Source of the DNA: Roseburia sp.
GTDB lineage: Bacteria; Bacillota; Clostridia; Lachnospirales; Lachnospiraceae
Direction: 5' to 3'
DNA length: 51,021 nucleotides
Assembly (NCBI GenBank): GCA_023667765.1
Contig: JAMOZS010000002.1
Location: 70,892 to 121,912 of the forward strand
Below are positions 1 to 9,494 of the stretch, piece after piece. Made by a program: the position numbers and the translations under genes. Each line of letters starts with the position of its first letter. Position 1 is the first letter of the stretch. Under the pieces are notes generated by a model. That model was not told where the DNA came from. It ran no database searches and saw only the letters and a list, made by a program, of their open reading frames with translations.

Positions 1-2895
1 CTCCAGCCGCTTCTCCGCTACCTCCTTAAGCAGCTTATCCCGCCGGTACATCAGGAAAGCATAGGCCGTACGATTAGAGCGTCCCACCCTTCCTCTCAGC
101 TGATACAGCTGGGAAAGCCCCATATTGTCAGAATCATGGATAATCATGGTATTTACATTGGAGATATCCAGTCCGGTCTCAATAATTGTGGTAGATACCA
201 GCACATCAATCTCTCCGTTAATAAAATCATACATGATTCTCTCCAGCTCCTGTTCCTTCATCTGACCATGGGCAAAGGCTACATTAGCCTCCGGCACAAG
301 AGCCGCAATCTGAGCGGTGACATCCGCGATTTGATGAACCCTGTTATAGACATAATATACCTGGCCCTCCCTGGCCAGTTCTCTGGAGATGGCTTCCCGC
401 ACCAGCTCCTCATTATACTCACACACAAAGGTCTGTATCGGCAGTCTGTCCTCAGGGGCCTCCTCCAGCACACTCATGTCTCTGATACCCACCAGACTCA
501 TATGCAGCGTACGGGGAATAGGCGTCGCCGTCAGCGTCAGCACATCCACATTCTCCTTCAGTTTCTTTATCTTTTCCTTATGCGCCACGCCAAAGCGCTG
601 TTCCTCGTCAATTATCAGAAGCCCCAAATCCTTGAATTTCATATCCGCCGACAATATTCTGTGGGTGCCGATGACGATATCCACCTGACCCTTTTGCAAA
701 TCTGCTATGGTTTTCTTCTGCTCCGCAGCGCTGCGGAAACGGCTCATAAGGTCCACCCGCACCGGAAAATCCTTCATACGCTGTGTAAAGGTAGTATAAT
801 GCTGCTGGGCCAAAATGGTGGTAGGCACCAGATATGCCACCTGCTTCCCCTCCTGTACTGCCTTAAAAGCGGCGCGAATGGCAATCTCCGTCTTTCCATA
901 GCCCACGTCTCCGCAGATAAGTCGGTCCATAATCCTGCCGCTTTCCATATCTGCCTTGGTATCGGCGATGGCCGCCAGCTGGTCCTCAGTCTCCTCAAAG
1001 GGAAACATCTCCTCAAATTCCTTCTGCCAGACCGTATCCGGACCATAGACATAACCGGGCGTCTGCTGCCGCAGCGCATAAAGCTCCACCAAATCCTTCG
1101 CCACCTCATTTACCGCAGAACGCACCTTTGTTTTTGTCTTTTCCCAATCCTTCGTTCCCAGCTTATTCAGCTTCGGCTTCCTGGCCGCATCCGCTCCCGC
1201 ATATTTCTGTATGACATCCAGGCCGGTGGCCAGAATATATAAATTTCCCCCGTCCCGATATTCTATCTTAATATAGTCCTTTACAACCTTCTCCACCTCT
1301 ACCTTCTCAATCCCCCGATAGATTCCGAGACCATGGCTTTCGTGGATGACATAATCCCCTACCTTCAAGTCGTTAAAATCACTGATTTTCTGCCCCTGAT
1401 AGCTGCTTTTCTTTCTCTTCTTCTTTTTCTTTTCCGCCCCGAAGATATCGGTCTCCGAAAGCACCACAAACTTTAAAAAAGGATATTCAAACCCCCGGCG
1501 CACATGACCGTATACCGTCAGTACCTCCCCGGGAAGAACCTCCCTCATAGGATTCTCACTGTAAACTCCCGCCAGCTCCTGATCCCGCAAATCCTCCGCC
1601 AGCCGCTTCGCCCTGGTACGAGAACCCGATAACAGAAGTACTCTGAACCCCTTTTTCCGGTATTGCCCCAAATCCTTTACCAACGCCTCAAAGCTGTTAT
1701 TATAGGGCGCCACATTTCTGGCGTTGATATCCATCTTTGTCACAGGCTTAAAATACCCGCTTCTGCCGTCCATGGTGGCGATTGTCACCACTGCGCCCGC
1801 AAGCACCTTCGCCGCCACCTGCTCCCCGCTGCACAAAATATCCGTCTGTCCCGGCAGGATATAGCCCTTATTCAGTCGCTGCTCCATGCTCTCCCGAAAC
1901 TCCAGCTCCACGGCGTCCGCCTGCTCCTTCACACGGCCGGGCTCCTCGATAAAGAAAGCCAGACCCTTCTTTTGGGGCGTCTCCTCCAGCATCAAAAGCA
2001 GCTCCGGCAAGGTTAATGTCTCTTCATAAAAATAGTGGATATAGCTTTCCAGATTGATTTTACTGTGGAATTCCAGCAGCTGCTCCTGCAGCTCCTGAAA
2101 CTGCACCGAGACCCTGTGCGCCTCCTCCGTCAGAAACGCCTCTCTGAAGCGTTTCTCCTGCTGTAACGCATCCTTCTCTATTCTGGCCAGTCCCTCCTCC
2201 AGACGCTCCTTCGACAGTACAAATTCTGTGGCCGGATAGACGGTAATACCTTCCAGCTTCTCAATAGAACGCTGACTTAGGATATCAAAGCTTCGAACAG
2301 ACTCCACCTCATCCCCCCAGAGCTCTATACGATAGGGATTCTCCTCCGTCAAATCATAAATATCTATAATGCCGCCCCGTATCGAAAACTGACCGGGGCT
2401 CTCCACCTGATAAGTCTTTTCATACCCCATATCCACCAGACGTCTGGCCAGGCTGTTTTCTTCTAAGCTGCCGCCCTTCTCAATTCTTATCATATCCTCC
2501 TTCATATCCCACAACACCTGCGGCGTCATAAGCGCCGCATAGGTGGTGACAATCGTTAAGGGCTTTCCCTCCAGAAGCCTGCGCATGGTTCGTATGCGCT
2601 CCCTGATAAGCTGATTACCATGAATATCCGCCTGAAAAAAAATCAAATCCTTGGCAGGGTATAGCATGACATTCCTGTCATAAAACTGATATTCCTCATA
2701 AATCTCCCTGGCTTTAACATCGCTGTAGGTAATGATAAGCTTTCGCCTCAGACCATCGGACAGACCATAAATCATATGGAGCTTCTGAGAATCCACACAG
2801 CCTGTTAAAGCCACAGGGGTCTTTTTCTTCCCCATGGCCTCTCTGATTTCATCATATTGTGCCAGCTCCTTCAGCGGAGCAAGTAATGCCTGCAT
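1..2895 (-). CDS. mfd: Transcription-repair coupling factor Mfd (C-terminus cut by window edge)
   Basis: Mfd is a DNA translocase that removes RNA polymerase stalled at lesions and recruits the UvrABC excision machinery. The 965 codons present cover the UvrB-like N-terminal region, the RNA-polymerase-interacting domain (around [19 protein letters not shown]) and most of the superfamily 2 motor. Walker A reads [10 protein letters not shown], the DEAD-like box DEEQRFG, and motif [12 protein letters not shown]. The frame is open at base 1, so roughly the last 200 residues of a protein usually near 1,150-1,180 lie outside the window. The ATG at 2895 is chosen because AGGAGG sits 6 nt upstream. 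It follows pth with a 10-nt gap, the pth-mfd order common in Firmicutes, so the two are probably co-transcribed. Confidence 0.96.
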   Translation of the reverse strand, partial: MQALLAPLKELAQYDEIREAMGKKKTPVALTGCVDSQKLHMIYGLSDGLRRKLIITYSDVKAREIYEEYQFYDRNVMLYPAKDLIFFQADIHGNQLIRERIRTMRRLLEGKPLTIVTTYAALMTPQVLWDMKEDMIRIEKGGSLEENSLARRLVDMGYEKTYQVESPGQFSIRGGIIDIYDLTEENPYRIELWGDEVESVRSFDILSQRSIEKLEGITVYPATEFVLSKERLEEGLARIEKDALQQEKRFREAFLTEEAHRVSVQFQELQEQLLEFHSKINLESYIHYFYEETLTLPELLLMLEETPQKKGLAFFIEEPGRVKEQADAVELEFRESMEQRLNKGYILPGQTDILCSGEQVAAKVLAGAVVTIATMDGRSGYFKPVTKMDINARNVAPYNNSFEALVKDLGQYRKKGFRVLLLSGSRTRAKRLAEDLRDQELAGVYSENPMREVLPGEVLTVYGHVRRGFEYPFLKFVVLSETDIFGAEKKKKKRKKSSYQGQKISDFNDLKVGDYVIHESHGLGIYRGIEKVEVEKVVKDYIKIEYRDGGNLYILATGLDVIQKYAGADAARKPKLNKLGTKDWEKTKTKVRSAVNEVAKDLVELYALRQQTPGYVYGPDTVWQKEFEEMFPFEETEDQLAAIADTKADMESGRIMDRLICGDVGYGKTEIAIRAAFKAVQEGKQVAYLVPTTILAQQHYTTFTQRMKDFPVRVDLMSRFRSAAEQKKTIADLQKGQVDIVIGTHRILSADMKFKDLGLLIIDEEQRFGVAHKEKIKKLKENVDVLTLTATPIPRTLHMSLVGIRDMSVLEEAPEDRLPIQTFVCEYNEELVREAISRELAREGQVYYVYNRVHQIADVTAQIAALVPEANVAFAHGQMKEQELERIMYDFINGEIDVLVSTTIIETGLDISNVNTMIIHDSDNMGLSQLYQLRGRVGRSNRTAYAFLMYRRDKLLKEVAEKRLE

Positions 2896-2905
2896 TCCAT
2901 GCCTC

Positions 2906-3475
2906 CTACTTTTTCTGATTATATTGATTCATGGCTGCCTCCGCATCCTGCGTGATAATCATACGAATCGCCTCAGCCGCCCTTTTAGCCGCCTCGTCCA
3001 TTATCTTTCTCTCATCCGCGGTGAAGTGTCCCAGCACATAATCCACCAAATCGTAATTCTCAGGCTTCTCACCTACGCCTATGCGAACTCGTACAAAGGT
3101 ATCGTGTCCCAAATGGGCAATAATATTTTTCAGCCCGTTATGCCCGCCTGCACTTCCCTTCTTGCGAATCCGAATCCGCCCTACATCCAGACTGATATCG
3201 TCCGAAATAACAATTAAATTTGTCCGTTCTTCCACCTTATAATAGTCTGTCAGCTCCCGAATGCTTTCACCGCTTAAATTCATAAAGGTCTGCGGCTTCG
3301 CCAGAATGCACTTCTGCCCGCCGATATATCCCTTGCCGATTACCGCCCTGTGCTTTCTTTCCAGCACGGCAATGTTTTCTTCCTCCGCCAGTGTGTCTAT
3401 CACATCAAAGCCAATATTATGCCTTGTATTACCGTATTCCCTGCCGGGATTCCCAAGTCCTGCGATGATATACAT
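2906..3475 (-). CDS. pth: Peptidyl-tRNA hydrolase
   Basis: Pth cleaves the ester bond of peptidyl-tRNA released by abortive translation and so recycles tRNA in the cytoplasm. The 189-residue product has the family landmarks: GLGNPGREY with the substrate-binding Asn near residue 9, NTRHNIGF with the catalytic His near residue 19, and the glycine-rich [10 protein letters not shown] segment. A longer frame opens at 3517, but the ATG at 3475 is preferred. It gives the usual N-terminus ([11 protein letters not shown]), is preceded by a GAGAGGG ribosome site at good spacing, and gives the family's normal length. It lies just upstream of mfd. Confidence 0.96.
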   Translation of the reverse strand: MYIIAGLGNPGREYGNTRHNIGFDVIDTLAEEENIAVLERKHRAVIGKGYIGGQKCILAKPQTFMNLSGESIRELTDYYKVEERTNLIVISDDISLDVGRIRIRKKGSAGGHNGLKNIIAHLGHDTFVRVRIGVGEKPENYDLVDYVLGHFTADERKIMDEAAKRAAEAIRMIITQDAEAAMNQYNQKK

Positions 3476-3550
3476 TGTTAACCCTCTCTTCCGCGCCGTT
3501 TCCTGCGTATCCTGCAATGTTTCCCTAATTTTTTATTTTCTCATTTTTTT

Positions 3551-3602
3551 CTCAAAAAAGCAAGAGGAGAGAATGCCCGCCTCCGGACAATCTCTCCTTT
3601 TT
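3551..3602 (-). terminator. Terminator downstream of spoVG
   Basis: An inverted repeat pairs AGGAGAGA (3565-3572) with TCTCTCCT (3591-3598). Read on the minus strand it is followed by CTTGCTTTTTT, so it would end leftward transcripts leaving spoVG. The plus-strand side also has four T's, so it may act weakly both ways. Confidence 0.65.
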
Positions 3603-3713
3603 GATTCTCTTACTTGATTCTCTTATTTAATTCTCTTACATTGTTTTCGCATTACTTCGTTTTGTATGTTTTATAGTCTCATTGTTTTTAATGGTTTCAT
3701 GCGGGATTTGCTT

Positions 3714-3983
3714 CTATGTCTCCGGCTCCCCCAAGACCCTTTGATAATTCTTCATGATAATGTCCTGTATACAGTCCCGGGTTTCAGAATTAATCGGATG
3801 CGCAATATCTCTGTATTCGCCGTCCGCCGCCCTCTTGCTGGGCATGGCCACAAATAACCCTTTCTCGCCCTCAATCACCTTGATATCATGTATCACAAAC
3901 ACATCATCAATAGTAATGGAAACGATTGCCTTCATTTTTCCTTCCCGAGTCAATTTACGAACCCGAACATCTGTAATCTGCAT
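3714..3983 (-). CDS. spoVG: SpoVG regulator
   Basis: This 89-residue protein matches SpoVG along its length, starting [11 protein letters not shown], with the conserved segment [12 protein letters not shown] and the core FVAMPSKR. SpoVG is a small site-specific nucleic-acid-binding regulator; in Bacillus it affects septation during sporulation, and in other Gram-positives envelope and virulence genes. The ATG has AAAGGGGG 8 nt upstream. Only 30 nt separate it from glgD and no promoter is visible in the gap, so it probably shares the glgC-glgD transcript. A terminator hairpin follows. Confidence 0.95.
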   Translation of the reverse strand: MQITDVRVRKLTREGKMKAIVSITIDDVFVIHDIKVIEGEKGLFVAMPSKRAADGEYRDIAHPINSETRDCIQDIIMKNYQRVLGEPET

Positions 3984-4013
3984 TTCGCCATCCCCCTTTG
4001 TATTTTTTCCGTA

Positions 4014-5132
4014 TCAGATAACGTATCTCTCGTTACGTTCTACTACTATCTTAATAGCTCCTTCACCTACAAAGCGAGAATTGGCATGTATCGTATCATG
4101 GCTCTCTACAATACAGTTCTCAATATAGGTATTATCTCCAATGTACACATCATTCAGAATAATAGAATTCTTAATCACACAATTATTGCCCACAAAGCTT
4201 TTCTTGAATATGACGGAATTCTCCACTACACCGTTAATAATGCAGCCGCTGGAAATCAGGCTGTTCTTTACGCTCGTCCCCACATTATACTTCGCCGGAG
4301 GCAGGTCGTCCACCTTTGAATAAATATCAGGATACTGCTTGAAGAAATAATCTCTCACCTCAGGCTTGAGAAAATCCATATTCGTACGGTAGTAATCCTC
4401 CACGGTAGCGATATTACGCCAGTAATTCTTAATCTTATAGCCTACAATGCGTTTTACATCCTTATAGCGTACCAGAATGTCCCGGACAAAATCGTAACGG
4501 TCCTCCTCCGCGCACTTTTCAATCATCTCAATCAGCAGACGTCTGCGCACGATATAAATACCGCAGGAAATAGTATGGCTCTTAGCCTGAAGCGGTTTTT
4601 CCTCAAACTCCTCAATGCGGTAATCCTCATTCATGCGCACCGTTCCATACCGCATTACATCCTCACCCGGCTGCATATCCTTGCACACTACGGTAAGGTC
4701 CGCCTTCTTGTCAATGTGCCACTCCAGCACCTTTCCAAAATCCATCTTGTAAATACAGTCGCCGGAAGCTATCACAACATAAGGCTCATGACTGTTTTTC
4801 AGGAAATTGATATTCTGATACATGGCGTCAGCCGTGCCCCTGTACCAGTTACTGTTATCGGCAGTCACCACCGGTGTGCGAACCTCCAGGCCGCCCTGCT
4901 TACGTCCGAAATCCCACCATTTGGAGGAATTCAAATGGTCACTCAGGCTTCTTGCATTATACTGCGTCAGTACCGCCACCTTCTGAATATGAGAATTGGA
5001 CATATTACTCAGGGTAAAATCAATGCTTCTGTAGCTGCCGGCCATAGGCATGGCGCTAATCGCGCGCTTCTGGGACAGCTCCTTCATTTTGTGGTTATTA
5101 CCGCCTGCTAAAATAATCCCGATTGCTCTCAT
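4014..5132 (-). CDS. glgD: Glucose-1-phosphate adenylyltransferase, GlgD subunit
   Basis: GlgD is the second subunit of the heteromeric ADP-glucose pyrophosphorylase of Gram-positive glycogen synthesis. It has the nucleotidyltransferase fold (residues 1-250) and a left-handed beta-helix C-terminus built of hexapeptides (for example VIKNSIILNDVYIGDNTYIE). The N-terminal nucleotide loop is degenerate: LAGGNNHKMKELSQKRA replaces the GGxGxRL..KxxAKPAV pattern of GlgC, as is typical of GlgD, which in studied systems has little catalytic activity alone. SGDCIYKMDF and EEKPL are kept. Its ATG overlaps the glgC stop by one base (TAATG), indicating translational coupling. Confidence 0.94.
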   Translation of the reverse strand: MRAIGIILAGGNNHKMKELSQKRAISAMPMAGSYRSIDFTLSNMSNSHIQKVAVLTQYNARSLSDHLNSSKWWDFGRKQGGLEVRTPVVTADNSNWYRGTADAMYQNINFLKNSHEPYVVIASGDCIYKMDFGKVLEWHIDKKADLTVVCKDMQPGEDVMRYGTVRMNEDYRIEEFEEKPLQAKSHTISCGIYIVRRRLLIEMIEKCAEEDRYDFVRDILVRYKDVKRIVGYKIKNYWRNIATVEDYYRTNMDFLKPEVRDYFFKQYPDIYSKVDDLPPAKYNVGTSVKNSLISSGCIINGVVENSVIFKKSFVGNNCVIKNSIILNDVYIGDNTYIENCIVESHDTIHANSRFVGEGAIKIVVERNERYVI

Positions 5133-6403
5133 TATTCTTCACCTGCCTTAATCAAAGTTTTTCCGCTTGCAAGATAGGAGTTTTCATAGTCAGCAGCCGT
5201 AGTAACTCCAAAAATCACCGAATTCTTGCCTACAGTGATACCGTCGGGAATCACGCTCTTTTCACCGACTGTCACAATTCCCTGATTGTAGATATGAGGA
5301 GCCGTGTCGTTGGGAACCTCTTCTCCTATGCCCAATTTCACATAATTGCCGATTTCCGCATTCTCCGCTACAATCGCTTTATATAACTCACAGTTATCTC
5401 CTATCCGCGTGTGATTCATAACAATGGAATCCCTGACTACCGTGTCCTTTCCAATCGTCACGCCGCAGCCAATCACCGAATTATATACCTTTCCGTAAAT
5501 TTCGGTCCCCTCGCCGATAATGCTGCGCTCCACCACACTGTTCTCCGCCAGGTACTGAGGCGGCTGGATTTCACTCTTCGTATAAATTTTCCAATATTCC
5601 TCATACAGATTAAATTCCGGCACAATATCAATCAACTCCATATTGGCCTCCCAATAGGAGCTCAAGGTACCTACATCCTTCCAATAACCGGTAAACTCGT
5701 AAGCATACAGAGGGGAACCCTTCTCATGGCAATAGGGAATCACATGCTTACCAAAGTCCAGAGCAGGCTGCTCTGCGTTAGCCACCAGCGCATCTTTCAG
5801 GGTTTTCCAGTTAAAAATATAGATACCCATACTTGCCAGATTGCTTCTGGGGTGCTCAGGCTTTTCCTCAAAATCCGTAATGCGTTTATTTCCATCCGTA
5901 ATCATAATACCAAAACGGCTTGCCTCCTGCATGGGAACGGGCATAACAGCAATCGTTACCTCGGCTCCGTTTGTCTTATGGAAGTCCAGCATCACCTCAT
6001 AATCCATCTTGTATATATGGTCTCCCGACAAAATCAGAACATATTCCGGATTAAAGCTTTCCATATATTCGATATTTTGATAAATTGCATTTGCAGTTCC
6101 TGTATACCATTCACTGTTTGCACTCTTTTCATAGGGCGGCAGCACCGTTACGCCCCCGATATTGCGGTCCAAATCCCATGGAATACCTATGCCTATGTGT
6201 GTATTCAGCCTGAGAGGCTGATATTGTGTGAGCACACCCACCGTGTCCACACCCGAATTAATACAATTAGACAACGGAAAGTCGATAATGCGATACTTTC
6301 CTCCGAACGATACGGCAGGCTTAGCCACCTTGGAAGTCAATACTCCCAGCCGGCTTCCCTGTCCTCCGGCCAATAACATTGCTATCATCTCTTTTTTAAT
6401 CAT
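5132..6403 (-). CDS. glgC: Glucose-1-phosphate adenylyltransferase, catalytic subunit GlgC
   Basis: GlgC makes ADP-glucose from ATP and glucose-1-phosphate, the committed step of bacterial glycogen synthesis. The 423-residue product carries [16 protein letters not shown], a lysine followed by [22 protein letters not shown] and EEKPEHP. It ends in a beta-helix with repeated isoleucine-rich hexapeptides. The ATG at 6403 is chosen over the frame opening at 6457 because AGAGGTGATG sits just before it and [14 protein letters not shown] is the expected N-terminus. It is the first gene of glgC-glgD, with spoVG likely in the same transcript, and diverges from murC. Confidence 0.96.
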   Translation of the reverse strand: MIKKEMIAMLLAGGQGSRLGVLTSKVAKPAVSFGGKYRIIDFPLSNCINSGVDTVGVLTQYQPLRLNTHIGIGIPWDLDRNIGGVTVLPPYEKSANSEWYTGTANAIYQNIEYMESFNPEYVLILSGDHIYKMDYEVMLDFHKTNGAEVTIAVMPVPMQEASRFGIMITDGNKRITDFEEKPEHPRSNLASMGIYIFNWKTLKDALVANAEQPALDFGKHVIPYCHEKGSPLYAYEFTGYWKDVGTLSSYWEANMELIDIVPEFNLYEEYWKIYTKSEIQPPQYLAENSVVERSIIGEGTEIYGKVYNSVIGCGVTIGKDTVVRDSIVMNHTRIGDNCELYKAIVAENAEIGNYVKLGIGEEVPNDTAPHIYNQGIVTVGEKSVIPDGITVGKNSVIFGVTTAADYENSYLASGKTLIKAGEE

Positions 6404-6447
6404 GTCATCACCTCTATCTAGCCTTCTGGTTATTTTATAGTATCCTA

Positions 6448-6476
6448 AGTATATCACAGAAAATGGAAAAAGTGAA
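6448..6476 (-). promoter_or_regulatory. Probable SigA promoter for glgC-glgD-spoVG
   Basis: On the minus strand TTCACT (6471-6476) and TATACT (6448-6453) are separated by exactly 17 nt, 45 nt upstream of the glgC start. The rest of the AT-rich 322-bp gap between glgC and murC (6404-6725) contains the murC promoter and no gene that I can support. Confidence 0.5.
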
Positions 6477-6640
6477 CAATTATCTACATGAAAATTGAAT
6501 TTTGAGTATTTTTTATATCTATTATTTACATATTTTCCTTTTTTTCATTTAATATTTTGTAAATTTATCCCATGACAGATTTTTTTCTTTATTTTTCCCT
6601 TGTACAGTTGTAACAGTCGTAACCATACTTCATTTAATAT

Positions 6641-6669
6641 TTGTTTTTTCCCGGTAATATGTATATAAT
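6641..6669 (+). promoter_or_regulatory. Probable SigA promoter for murC
   Basis: TTGTTT at 6641-6646 and a perfect TATAAT at 6664-6669 are separated by 17 nt, with the murC start 57 nt downstream. Confidence 0.7.
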
Positions 6670-6725
6670 GTAAGTAGTTGTATAGAACCAACTATTACCA
6701 AAATAACAAAAAAGGATGTGTTGTT

Positions 6726-8105
6726 ATGTATACATTAGATTTCAGTCAGCCGGGTTCTCTCTACTTTGCAGGAATTGGCGGCGTCAGCATGAGCGGCCTG
6801 GCAGAGGTTCTCGCCGAAGCCGGCTTTCGTGTATCAGGCTCTGACCGCGCCAGAAGCCCTGTCTGTGAGGCGCTTAAACAAAAGGGGATTACCGTATTTT
6901 ATGGACAAAGGTCCGAAAATATTACTGATGATATCGATTGCATGATTTTTACCAGCGCAATCAGGGAAGATAATCCCGAATTTATAGCCGCCCGCAAGAA
7001 AAATCTTCCCACGCTGACACGGGGACAGCTCATGGGGCAGCTCATGAAACGCTACGGCATGCCCATCGGCATAAGCGGCACCCACGGCAAAACTACCACC
7101 ACCTCCATGATAAGTGAAATCCTGCTGAAGGCGGAAATGGACCCCACTGTTTTTGTGGGAGGTATGCTAAAATCCATCGGCGGCAATCTGCGTATCGGCC
7201 GCTCCGATTTTTTTGTGACGGAGGCCTGCGAATATACAAACAGCTTTTTAAGCTTTTGTCCCAGGGTGGGTATCATCCTGAATATTGAGGAGGATCATCT
7301 GGACTTTTTTAAAGACCTGGCAGACATACGGCATTCCTTCAAGGAATATGCCGGGCTGCTGCCTGCGGACGGATGCCTTATCATAAACGGCGATATCGAG
7401 CGTCTGGAGGAGATAACGGAGAATCTCGCCTGCCGTGTCATTACATTTTCCGTCTCCTGCAGCGGAGATTACACCCCCGATGATATTACCTATGACCAGT
7501 GGGGGCATCCCTCCTTTACCCTGCGCAGTCCGGGGAAGCCCCCAAGACGCTTTACCCTGAAGGTACCCGGCCTTCATAATATCGGCAATGCCCTGGCCGC
7601 CATTGCTCTGGCGGATTTTCTGGGAATCGACAACGCCTTTATCTCCGCTGCGCTGGAGGCGTTCTCCGGCACGGACAGACGCTTTGAATACAAGGGCAGC
7701 ATCGGAGGCGTCACCGTCATTGACGATTATGCTCACCACCCTTCGGAAATCAGGGCCACTCTTACTGCGGCAGGAGAAATGCCCCACCACACGCTGTGGT
7801 GCGTATTCCAACCCCATACCTATACCCGCACCAAAGCCTTTTTAGAGGATTTCGCCCAGGCTCTGTGCCTTGCGGATAGGATTGTTCTGACAGATATTTA
7901 TGCCGCCAGAGAAACCGATACTCTGGGAATCAGCTCCGCGACCCTTCAGGAGAAAATCAAAGCACTGGGAAAGGAATGCGATTACTTCCCCACTTTTGAT
8001 GAGGTTGAAAATTTTCTTCTGGAAAATTGCACAAACAATGATATGTTGATAACTATGGGGGCAGGAGACGTTTACAAAATCGGCGAAAATCTGCTTGGCA
8101 GATAA
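6726..8105 (+). CDS. murC: UDP-N-acetylmuramate--L-alanine ligase
   Basis: MurC adds L-alanine to UDP-MurNAc, the first amino acid of the peptidoglycan stem, in the cytoplasm. All three Mur-ligase domains are visible in 459 residues. The UDP-binding loop is FAGIGGVSMSGLAE, the ATP loop GTHGKTTTTSM, the central motif NIEEDHLDFF, the HNIGNALAA segment and the C-terminal DDYAHHPSEI with FQPHTYTRT. The ATG at 6726 is preferred over one at 6678: it has AAAGGATG upstream, follows the promoter at 6641-6669 and gives the normal N-terminus. It is monocistronic, ending in its own terminator. Confidence 0.96.
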   Translation: MYTLDFSQPGSLYFAGIGGVSMSGLAEVLAEAGFRVSGSDRARSPVCEALKQKGITVFYGQRSENITDDIDCMIFTSAIREDNPEFIAARKKNLPTLTRGQLMGQLMKRYGMPIGISGTHGKTTTTSMISEILLKAEMDPTVFVGGMLKSIGGNLRIGRSDFFVTEACEYTNSFLSFCPRVGIILNIEEDHLDFFKDLADIRHSFKEYAGLLPADGCLIINGDIERLEEITENLACRVITFSVSCSGDYTPDDITYDQWGHPSFTLRSPGKPPRRFTLKVPGLHNIGNALAAIALADFLGIDNAFISAALEAFSGTDRRFEYKGSIGGVTVIDDYAHHPSEIRATLTAAGEMPHHTLWCVFQPHTYTRTKAFLEDFAQALCLADRIVLTDIYAARETDTLGISSATLQEKIKALGKECDYFPTFDEVENFLLENCTNNDMLITMGAGDVYKIGENLLGR

Positions 8106-8257
8106 TTATCCACATTTTCCACAGCCAAAGAACCGCCGACCTGCCCTTCTTCGGCTGTGGATATTTTTTTCGCCGCCTATCTCTCTTACCTCCCGGGAAA
8201 TATGTTCTGCCACATCAGAACAGGCTTTTATTTCCACATTTTCCACATTTTCCACAT
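8106..8257 (+). promoter_or_regulatory. Cluster of DnaA-box-like sites
   Basis: One perfect consensus DnaA box TTATCCACA lies at 8106-8114, directly followed by TTTTCCACA at 8115-8123. The inverted TGTGGATAT is at 8157-8165, ATTTCCACA at 8230-8238, and TTTTCCACA twice more at 8239-8247 and 8248-8256. The last three make a tandem array with a 9-bp period. They sit between murC and genes for a DnaD-domain protein and a helicase loader. Regulation or titration by DnaA is an inference; the box matches are direct observation. Confidence 0.55.
8119..8169 (+). terminator. Terminator of murC
   Basis: CCACAGCC-AAAGAA (from 8119) pairs with TTCTTCGGCTGTGG (ending 8160) with one mismatch, followed by ATATTTTTTT. 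The two arms contain oppositely oriented DnaA-box-like cores. Confidence 0.85.
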
Positions 8258-8324
8258 CCCCCCGGACAAGCCGGCTCCGCCAGGGCTTTCGGGCAAATTG
8301 ACTATTTCTTTTTTTTATCTCCTG

Positions 8325-8333
8325 TGCTATACT
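8325..8333 (+). promoter_or_regulatory. Extended -10 promoter for the dnaD-like operon
   Basis: TGC precedes TATACT, giving an extended -10 at 8325-8333, about 70 nt before the DnaD-like start. A TTGACT at 8298 is too far away (24 nt) to be a normal -35 partner. Confidence 0.45.
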
Positions 8334-8402
8334 TGCCTTGGTTTGAGAAGGCTTTGAACAACGGGCAGGCAAACCGTATAAGGGTTGAAAGGTTGTGTTG
8401 AT

Positions 8403-9470
8403 ATGGCACGTTTAACAATTTATAAGGATAGTTATGTAGATTCCACCGTGGTATCCAATCGTTTTATAGACGAATATATGAAAGAGGCCAATGATGCACA
8501 GCTGAAAATCTATCTGTATTTGATTCGCATGCTGAATGCCAGTCAGGCTATCAGTGTGTCCGATATTGCGGACAAATTTAATCATACAGAAAAGGACGTG
8601 ATTCGCGCTCTGAAATACTGGGAGAAGCAGAATCTGATGACTTTAGATTATGACGGCGAAAAAAATCTGGTGGGAATCCATCTCAGGGATTTAAATGCCC
8701 CTGCAGATACGGCCTCCACCTGTAATGTGGCGCTGTCTGCATCGGCAACGCCCACCCACACCGGCTCGCAGCCGACCGGTGTCTTAGCAACCGGCGCCGG
8801 CGAGGCGGCCGCTTACACCAAGCCAGTGTACTCGCCCGACCAGCTTCGGGAATTCAAAAACCGGGAGGAGACTGCCCAACTGCTCTTTATTGCGGAACAG
8901 TATATCGGTAAGCCCTTAACCCCCTCCGAGATGAAATCCATCCTTTTCTTTACCGATGTGCTGCATTTCTCAGAGGATTTGATTGATTACCTGCTCCAAT
9001 ATTGTGTGGACCGGGGTAAAAAGGATTTTAAGTATATCGAAAAGGTCGCCGTCAACTGGGCGCAGGAAGGCATCTCCACTCCCAGGCAGGCACAGCGCTA
9101 TGCCGGCAAATACGATAAAAATGTATATGCCATTATGAATGAGCTGGGCAAAAACGGCTCTCCCACTGCCAAGGAAATGGAATATATTAACCGCTGGATA
9201 AAAGAATACGGCTTCTCTACGGATATTATTTTTGAGGCCTGCGAACGAACCGTACTGGCTACCGACAGACATCGCTTTGAATACGCAGAAGGAATTCTGA
9301 GCAGCTGGAAAAAGGAAAATGTGCGCCTGAAAGCGGATATCCGCAGAATCGACGAGCTCTATCAGAAGCGCAGAACCGCTCCCAAAACCGGCGTCGCCAA
9401 TAAATTTAATCAGTTTGCCCAAAACAGCTATGACTTTGACGCCCTGGAGAAGCAACTCCTGAGCAATTAA
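8403..9470 (+). CDS. DnaD-domain replication protein
   Basis: DnaD/DnaB-type proteins remodel DNA and help load the replicative helicase in Firmicutes. The 355-residue product starts with a winged-helix-like region (residues 1-100, containing ISVSDIADKFNHTEKDVIRA). A variable Ala/Thr-rich linker follows (about 105-150), then two DnaD-type C-terminal modules. Each ends in the family's Y-x3-I-x3-W pattern: YIEKVAVNW and YAEGILSSW. The ATG at 8403 is chosen; the frame can be extended to a TTG at 8385, but the AAAGG ahead of the ATG favours the former. It is followed 24 nt later by a helicase-loader gene, supporting a primosome role. DnaA-box-like repeats lie upstream. Confidence 0.88.
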   Translation: MARLTIYKDSYVDSTVVSNRFIDEYMKEANDAQLKIYLYLIRMLNASQAISVSDIADKFNHTEKDVIRALKYWEKQNLMTLDYDGEKNLVGIHLRDLNAPADTASTCNVALSASATPTHTGSQPTGVLATGAGEAAAYTKPVYSPDQLREFKNREETAQLLFIAEQYIGKPLTPSEMKSILFFTDVLHFSEDLIDYLLQYCVDRGKKDFKYIEKVAVNWAQEGISTPRQAQRYAGKYDKNVYAIMNELGKNGSPTAKEMEYINRWIKEYGFSTDIIFEACERTVLATDRHRFEYAEGILSSWKKENVRLKADIRRIDELYQKRRTAPKTGVANKFNQFAQNSYDFDALEKQLLSN

Positions 9471-9494
9471 TCTTTCACAGAGGGGAACCCGAAC

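Noticed and set aside
136-1242. 368-codon plus-strand frame
   Set aside because: It is antisense to mfd, whose motifs are clear in the other strand; composition is His/Leu-rich as expected of a shadow frame.
8230-8257. Tandem 9-bp repeat as a possible CRISPR array or simple satellite
   Set aside because: The units are directly abutting with no spacers and match DnaA-box cores, so a binding-site cluster explains them better.
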